From assembly GCA_015688915.1 (NCBI GenBank), contig JAATGX010000018.1, positions 1 to 8,269 on the forward strand: a stretch of 8,269 nucleotides of DNA. The letters are read 5' to 3'. The DNA comes from Desulfuromonadales bacterium (GTDB taxonomy: Bacteria > Desulfobacterota > Desulfuromonadia > Geobacterales > Pseudopelobacteraceae). A model generated the notes under the pieces. The model did no database searches. It saw only the letters and a program-made list of their open reading frames with translations, and was not told the origin of the DNA. Every line of letters starts with the position of its first letter. The first letter of the stretch is position 1. Shown here in pieces: positions 5,002-8,269 of this stretch. The position numbers and the translations under genes are program-made.

Positions 5002-6288
5002 TCAGGCGATCAGCTTGAAGCATTTTGCCGCCGCCGCAATCGTCGCTTCAATGTCGGCTTCGCCATGGGCTGCCGAGACAAAGGCGGTTTCGAACTGGGA
5101 TGGCGCCAGGTAGATGCCTTCATTCAGCATGGCCAGGAAGTACGTGGCAAAGGCCTTGGTGTCGCAGGCCGCTGCGGTCGGCCAATCGTGCACCTCGCCC
5201 TTGGTGAAGAAAGAGCAGAACATGCTGCCGACACGGGTGGAGTAGATCGGGTAGCCGGCCGCCTTGGCCGCCCCGGCAATCCCTTCCGCCACCTGACGGC
5301 TCTTTTCCTCCAGGTTGCCATAGAAGCCGGGTTGCTGGAGGAGCCTGAGGGTCGCGATCCCGGCGGTCATGGCCAGGGGGTTACCCGAGAGGGTGCCGGC
5401 CTGGTAGACACCACCGGAGGGGGAGAGCTTCTCCATAATCTCGCGCTTGCCGCCAAAGGCGCCCACCGGCAGGCCGCCGCCGATGATCTTGCCCAGGGTG
5501 GTCATGTCGGGGGTAATGCCGTACAGTTCCTGGGCGCCGCCGTAGGCCACACGGAATCCTGACATGACCTCGTCGAAGATCAGCACGATCCCCTCGTTGG
5601 TGCAGAGTTCGCGCAGTCCTTCCAGGAAACCTTCCCTGGGCGGAACCGTTCCCATGTTGCCGGCGACCGGCTCCACGATAATACAGGCGATAGCGTCCCT
5701 GTTTTCGGCGATCAGAGTCCTGACCGAATCAAGCGAGTTGTATTCAGCCGTCAGGGTATGTTTGGCAAAATCAGCCGGAACGCCGGGGGAGTCGGGTACG
5801 CCGAAGGTGGCTGCTCCGGAGCCCGCCTTGACCAGCAGGGCGTCGGCATGGCCGTGGTAGCAGCCGGAGAATTTGAGGATCTTGTCGCGGCCTGTGTAGC
5901 CGCGGGCCAGGCGGATGGCGCTCATGGTCGCCTCCGTGCCGGAGCTGACCATGCGGACCATCTCGATGGAAGGGACCGCCTCAATGACCATGTTGGCCAG
6001 AACAATCTCCAGTTCCGTCGGGGCGCCGAAGCTGGCGCCATTTTCCATGGCCATTTTTGCCGCTTCGACGACCTGGGGGTGGCAGTGGCCGACGATCATG
6101 GGTCCCCAGGAACCGACATAATCGATGAAGCTGTTGCCGTCTTCATCGATTATCCGGCATCCGGCGGCCCTCTTGATGAAGAGCGGGTCCGCCCCCACTG
6201 ATTTGAACGCCCTGACCGGGCTGTTGACGCCGCCGGGAATAATGGCCTTGGCTTGTTGAAAGAGCGTGCTGGAATGGCTGTGATTCAT
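5002..6288 (-). CDS. hemL: Glutamate-1-semialdehyde 2,1-aminomutase
   Basis: A 428-residue cytoplasmic PLP enzyme that converts glutamate-1-semialdehyde to 5-aminolevulinate, the second step of the C5 route to heme, siroheme and cobalamin. Landmarks: IPGGVNSPVRAF (17-28), SWGPMIVGHCHP (60-71), the PLP phosphate site SSGTEA (115-120), YHGH (144-147), IFDEVMSGFR with the pyridine-N Asp at 239, and the Schiff-base Lys267 in TTLGKIIGGGLPVGAFGG. The length is normal for HemL. The start is ATG at 6288, with GAGGG 9 bases upstream; an in-frame TTG at 6294 would be only 3 bases from that site and is rejected. A promoter candidate lies at 6345-6372. No terminator is seen after its stop, so read-through into atpZ is possible. 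Glutamyl-tRNA reductase (hemA) is not in this window. Confidence 0.98.
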   Translation of the reverse strand: MNHSHSSTLFQQAKAIIPGGVNSPVRAFKSVGADPLFIKRAAGCRIIDEDGNSFIDYVGSWGPMIVGHCHPQVVEAAKMAMENGASFGAPTELEIVLANMVIEAVPSIEMVRMVSSGTEATMSAIRLARGYTGRDKILKFSGCYHGHADALLVKAGSGAATFGVPDSPGVPADFAKHTLTAEYNSLDSVRTLIAENRDAIACIIVEPVAGNMGTVPPREGFLEGLRELCTNEGIVLIFDEVMSGFRVAYGGAQELYGITPDMTTLGKIIGGGLPVGAFGGKREIMEKLSPSGGVYQAGTLSGNPLAMTAGIATLRLLQQPGFYGNLEEKSRQVAEGIAGAAKAAGYPIYSTRVGSMFCSFFTKGEVHDWPTAAACDTKAFATYFLAMLNEGIYLAPSQFETAFVSAAHGEADIEATIAAAAKCFKLIA

Positions 6289-6344
6289 TGGCAAGATCCC
6301 TCGGTTTCGCTATGGGGTTTGGTGCTTCTGGCTAACGTGCTTTA

Positions 6345-6372
6345 GTTATCATGTCGCATGTAATCATGTCAA
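6345..6372 (-). promoter_or_regulatory. Predicted sigma-70 promoter for hemL
   Basis: On the minus strand, TTGACA (6367-6372) is followed after 16 bases by GATAAC (6345-6350, 4 of 6 to consensus). Transcription would begin near 6338, giving a leader of about 50 bases. The arrangement (perfect -35, 16-bp spacer, GATAA-type -10) is the same as in the atpZ promoter candidate. Confidence 0.55.
6348..6370. repeat. Direct repeat ATCATGTC, two copies, in the hemL promoter
   Basis: ATCATGTC occurs at 6348-6355 and 6363-6370, 15 bases apart start to start, with one more CATG between (6357-6360). Extended by two bases the copies are TTATCATGTC and TAATCATGTC. They cover the spacer and the inner edges of the -35 and -10 hexamers, so they could be a regulator site; the regulator is unknown. 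Confidence 0.5.
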
Positions 6373-6459
6373 GGTGCTGAAGTTGAAATTATTTTAAATT
6401 TAATAGGTTGTGCCTGATGGAGCCATTTTTGGCCATATCAAAAAAAACGGAAAAACTGC

Positions 6460-6488
6460 TTGACAAAGAAATTCAAATAACCTATTTT
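6460..6488 (+). promoter_or_regulatory. Predicted sigma-70 promoter for the nuo operon
   Basis: TTGACA (6460-6465) and TATTTT (6483-6488, 4 of 6) are 17 bases apart, the optimal spacing. A-rich sequence (6440-6455) lies directly upstream and may serve as an UP element. The start point would be near 6495, with a leader of about 44 bases to nuoA. Confidence 0.65.
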
Positions 6489-6498
6489 CACACCGTTT

Positions 6499-6512
6499 TG
6501 TATACAGTATAC
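6499..6512. promoter_or_regulatory. GTATAC-A-GTATAC element in the nuoA leader (candidate operator)
   Basis: Two copies of the palindrome GTATAC separated by one A (6500-6512), preceded by T to give TGTATACAG, the 9-mer also found in the atpZ promoter. It lies a few bases downstream of the predicted start point, where a bound protein would block initiation or escape. Confidence 0.5.
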
Positions 6513-6538
6513 CGTCAAATGCGAGGAGGGCTATTTAC

Positions 6539-6895
6539 ATGCTCGGAGCATATCTACCCATATTACTGCTGGTGATCGTGGCTGTCGGTTTTGGCCTCGT
6601 GTCGCTGGTGGCGTCGTCGCTCATCGGCCAGAAGAAGAGTTCTGCCGTCAAGTTGGCGCCGTACGAGAGCGGCTGCGAGCCGGTCGGAACGGCGCGCGAG
6701 CGTTTTTCCATCAAGTTCTACCTGATTGCCATGCTGTTCATCCTGTTCGATATAGAGGCGGTGTTTCTCTATCCCTGGGCAATTCTCTACAAAAGGCTCG
6801 GCGTGTTCGGCCTGGCTGAGATGGGGGTATTTATCGTGATCCTCTTTGTCGGTTATATTTATGTCTGGAAAAAAGGAGCACTGGAATGGGAGTAG
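6539..6895 (+). CDS. nuoA: NADH-quinone oxidoreductase subunit A
   Basis: A 118-residue membrane subunit of complex I, located beside NuoH at the junction with the peripheral arm. Three helices are evident (about 5-29, 60-81, 90-111). The conserved loop YESGCEPVG (42-50, Cys46) belongs to the region that closes over the quinone site, and FDIEAVFLYPWA (70-81) holds the conserved acidic residues D71 and E73. The start is ATG at 6539, with GAGGAGGG 8 bases upstream. It is the first gene of the nuo operon, divergent from hemL, and overlaps nuoB by 10 bases. Confidence 0.98.
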   Translation: MLGAYLPILLLVIVAVGFGLVSLVASSLIGQKKSSAVKLAPYESGCEPVGTARERFSIKFYLIAMLFILFDIEAVFLYPWAILYKRLGVFGLAEMGVFIVILFVGYIYVWKKGALEWE

Positions 6896-7401
6896 ATAAT
6901 CCGCTCGGCGACAATATCATAACCACCTCACTGGATGCGCTTGTCAACTGGTCCAGAAAGTCGTCCATCTGGCCCATGACCTTCGGTCTGGCATGCTGCG
7001 CCATAGAGATGATGGCCACCGGTGCCGCCCATAACGACCTTGACCGTTTCGGTATCATCTTTCGCGCCTCTCCCCGGCAGTCCGACTGTATCATCATTGC
7101 CGGTACGGTCACCAAGAAGATGCTGCCGGTCATCAAGACCGTGTATGAGCAGATGCCGGAGCCGAAATGGGTCATCGCCATGGGTGCATGCGCCTGTTCG
7201 GGCGGGATTTTTGATACCTACAGCGTTGTGCAGGGGATAGACGAGGCGCTTCCGGTTGATGTCTATATCCCCGGATGTCCGCCGCGCCCCGAGGCACTCC
7301 TGTACGGCATCATGAAACTGCAGGACAAGATCATGAACGACAGGAACTCCTTCGGCTCCGCCATCGGCCTTGGCAACAGGATCGAATCGGCCGCTGCGTG
7401 A
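6886..7401 (+). CDS. nuoB: NADH-quinone oxidoreductase subunit B (N2 cluster)
   Basis: A 171-residue peripheral-arm subunit that binds the terminal [4Fe-4S] cluster N2, which passes electrons to quinone. The four cluster ligands are visible: C37 and C38 in GLACCAIEMM, C102 in GACACSGG and C131 in PGCPPRPEA. DLDRFGIIFRASPRQSD (51-67) is the conserved quinone-side region. The start ATG 6886 lies inside the end of nuoA, with AAGGAG 7 bases upstream, implying coupled translation. The length is normal for the short NuoB form without an N-terminal extension. nuoC follows after 58 bases with no sign of a terminator. Confidence 0.98.
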   Translation: MGVDNPLGDNIITTSLDALVNWSRKSSIWPMTFGLACCAIEMMATGAAHNDLDRFGIIFRASPRQSDCIIIAGTVTKKMLPVIKTVYEQMPEPKWVIAMGACACSGGIFDTYSVVQGIDEALPVDVYIPGCPPRPEALLYGIMKLQDKIMNDRNSFGSAIGLGNRIESAAA

Positions 7402-7459
7402 TACCCCGTTTATTTGAGTAACGACTAACTATCAAATCCCAGACAAAGGGTTGGATGCC

Positions 7460-7948
7460 ATGGCAGAGAACAATCGCGCAGTACTCAAGCTGAATGAAAA
7501 ATTCGCTTCCTCGATCATCGAAGTTGCCGAGTTTCGGGGTGAAGTGACGGTAACGGTCAAAAAAGAGGATATCCTCGCCGTTCTTTCCTTCCTGAAACAA
7601 TCCCTTCAGTACAACCTGCTCACGGATGTGACCGCGGTTGACTATCTGGGCAAGAAGGCGGAGCGTTTCATGATGGTTTATCAGCTCTATTCCATCCCGA
7701 ACAAGGATCGGCTGCGCGTCAAGGCGGCCGTTTCCGAAGGGGACTGCCGGATCGAGAGCGCCACCCAGGTGTGGGCTACCGCCAACTGGCTTGAGCGCGA
7801 GGTTTACGACCTGTTCGGTATTACCTTTGACCATCATCCCGACCTGCGGCGTATCCTGATGACACCCGAATGGGAAGGCTACCCCTTGCGCAAGGATTAC
7901 CCCCTTCAGGGACCGGACCGCGAGCCCTACAAGGGGCGGTTGTCCTGA
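7460..7948 (+). CDS. nuoC: NADH-quinone oxidoreductase subunit C
   Basis: A 162-residue peripheral-arm subunit (30-kDa homologue) that packs against NuoB and NuoD. The C-terminal signature is complete: LEREVYDLFGITFDHHPDL, then RRILMTPEWEGYPLRKDYP. The preferred start is ATG 7460 (MAENNRAVLK), with AAAGGG 9 bases upstream; an in-frame TTG at 7451 directly after that site is unlikely. NuoC is separate here, not fused to NuoD as it is in E. coli. nuoD begins 48 bases later. Confidence 0.97.
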   Translation: MAENNRAVLKLNEKFASSIIEVAEFRGEVTVTVKKEDILAVLSFLKQSLQYNLLTDVTAVDYLGKKAERFMMVYQLYSIPNKDRLRVKAAVSEGDCRIESATQVWATANWLEREVYDLFGITFDHHPDLRRILMTPEWEGYPLRKDYPLQGPDREPYKGRLS

Positions 7949-7996
7949 GTTTGACGCTCTATTGACTTCGTATCTCGATTACAGAAGAGGCGATAC

Positions 7997-8269
7997 ATGG
8001 CTACTACGGAAAAAATGACATTGAACATGGGGCCGCAGCACCCCAGTACCCACGGGGTTCTCAGGCTCGTTCTCGAACTGGACGGCGAGGTGATCACCAA
8101 GATTACCCCGGACATCGGCTATCTGCACCGCGGGGTGGAAAAGCTCTCCGAGCACCGCACCTATCACCAGGTGTTACCGCTGACCGACCGCCTCGATTAT
8201 CTGGCGCCCATGAGCAACAATCTTGGTTATATCCTGGCGGTTGAAAAACTGCTGGACATTCAGGTCCCC
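7997..8269 (+). CDS. nuoD: NADH-quinone oxidoreductase subunit D, N-terminal part (3' end outside window)
   Basis: The first 91 residues of the 49-kDa subunit homologue (about 390 residues when complete), the subunit that forms the quinone pocket with NuoB. The start is ATG 7997 (MATTEKMTLNMG), with AGAAGAGG ending 6 bases upstream. GPQHPSTHGVLRLVLELDGE (12-31) holds the quinone-site His19, and PLTDRLDY ends in Tyr68; their spacing of 49 equals that of the bovine quinone-binding pair His59 and Tyr108. GYLHRGVEKL (41-50) is also typical. The open frame continues to the window edge without a stop. Confidence 0.97.
   Translation, partial: MATTEKMTLNMGPQHPSTHGVLRLVLELDGEVITKITPDIGYLHRGVEKLSEHRTYHQVLPLTDRLDYLAPMSNNLGYILAVEKLLDIQVP

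Noticed and set aside
4459..5562. Long plus-strand open frame (367 codons) antisense to atpI, atpZ and hemL
   Set aside because: It lies opposite three well-supported genes, has no recognisable domain, and is explained by GC-rich codon bias on the other strand.
6418..6440. Weak hairpin ATGG-AG-CC / GG-CCAT near 6418-6437 as a terminator
   Set aside because: The stem is short and bulged, no gene ends there, and it lies in a divergent promoter region; the A-run beside it fits an UP element better.
1..8269. CRISPR arrays, tRNA or rRNA genes, transposases, phage genes, toxin-antitoxin pairs
   Set aside because: No spaced repeats, no tRNA-like folds recognised and no such protein families seen on either strand; the window is almost fully occupied by housekeeping and secretion-related genes.

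Overview
The window reads as chromosomal DNA from a Geobacter-like delta-proteobacterium (Desulfuromonadia/Geobacterales; Geobacter, Geotalea, Trichlorobacter or Pelobacter propionicus would all fit). The evidence is the order F0 ATP synthase genes / hemL / nuoABCD, which I remember from Geobacter sulfurreducens, the separate (unfused) nuoC and nuoD, the moderately GC-rich coding sequence, and the ATP synthase c-subunit sequence. The species cannot be fixed from the sequence alone.

Layout. (1) Bases 1-548 are the 3' part of argH (arginine biosynthesis). (2) Bases 549-718 hold a 137-bp element bounded by perfect 23-bp inverted repeats, which looks like a dispersed palindromic repeat. (3) Bases 719-3137 hold a tight plus-strand operon: an ExeA/GspA-type AAA ATPase, a GspB-type membrane protein, and a lipoprotein with an LptM-like N-terminus and fibronectin-III-like body. 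(4) A strong bidirectional terminator at 3162-3192 separates this from the convergent minus-strand operon. (5) On the minus strand, read right to left, lie hemL, atpZ, atpI, atpB and atpE: tetrapyrrole synthesis followed by a partial F0 operon without atpF and without any F1 gene. (6) A 250-bp divergent promoter region (6289-6538) separates hemL from (7) the plus-strand nuoA-nuoB-nuoC-nuoD genes of respiratory complex I; nuoD runs off the right edge.

How the genes work together. nuoABCD encode part of the NADH dehydrogenase that builds proton motive force, and atpB/atpE encode the membrane channel and rotor that spend it. hemL makes the heme precursor 5-aminolevulinate, needed in quantity by cytochrome-rich metal reducers. 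The most interesting regulatory signal is a shared 9-mer, TGTATACAG. One copy lies inside a predicted sigma-70 promoter of atpZIBE (operator in the -35/-10 spacer), the other just downstream of the predicted nuoA start point, where it extends to GTATACAGTATAC. This suggests one regulator may coordinate complex I and the F0 ATP synthase.

I do not see a clearly new multi-gene system. The genes are recognisable families. The points worth following up are the operator pair, the repeat elements in argH-exeA and atpB-atpE, the partly sodium-like c-subunit site, and the LptM-like lipoprotein linked to a GspA/GspB pair.
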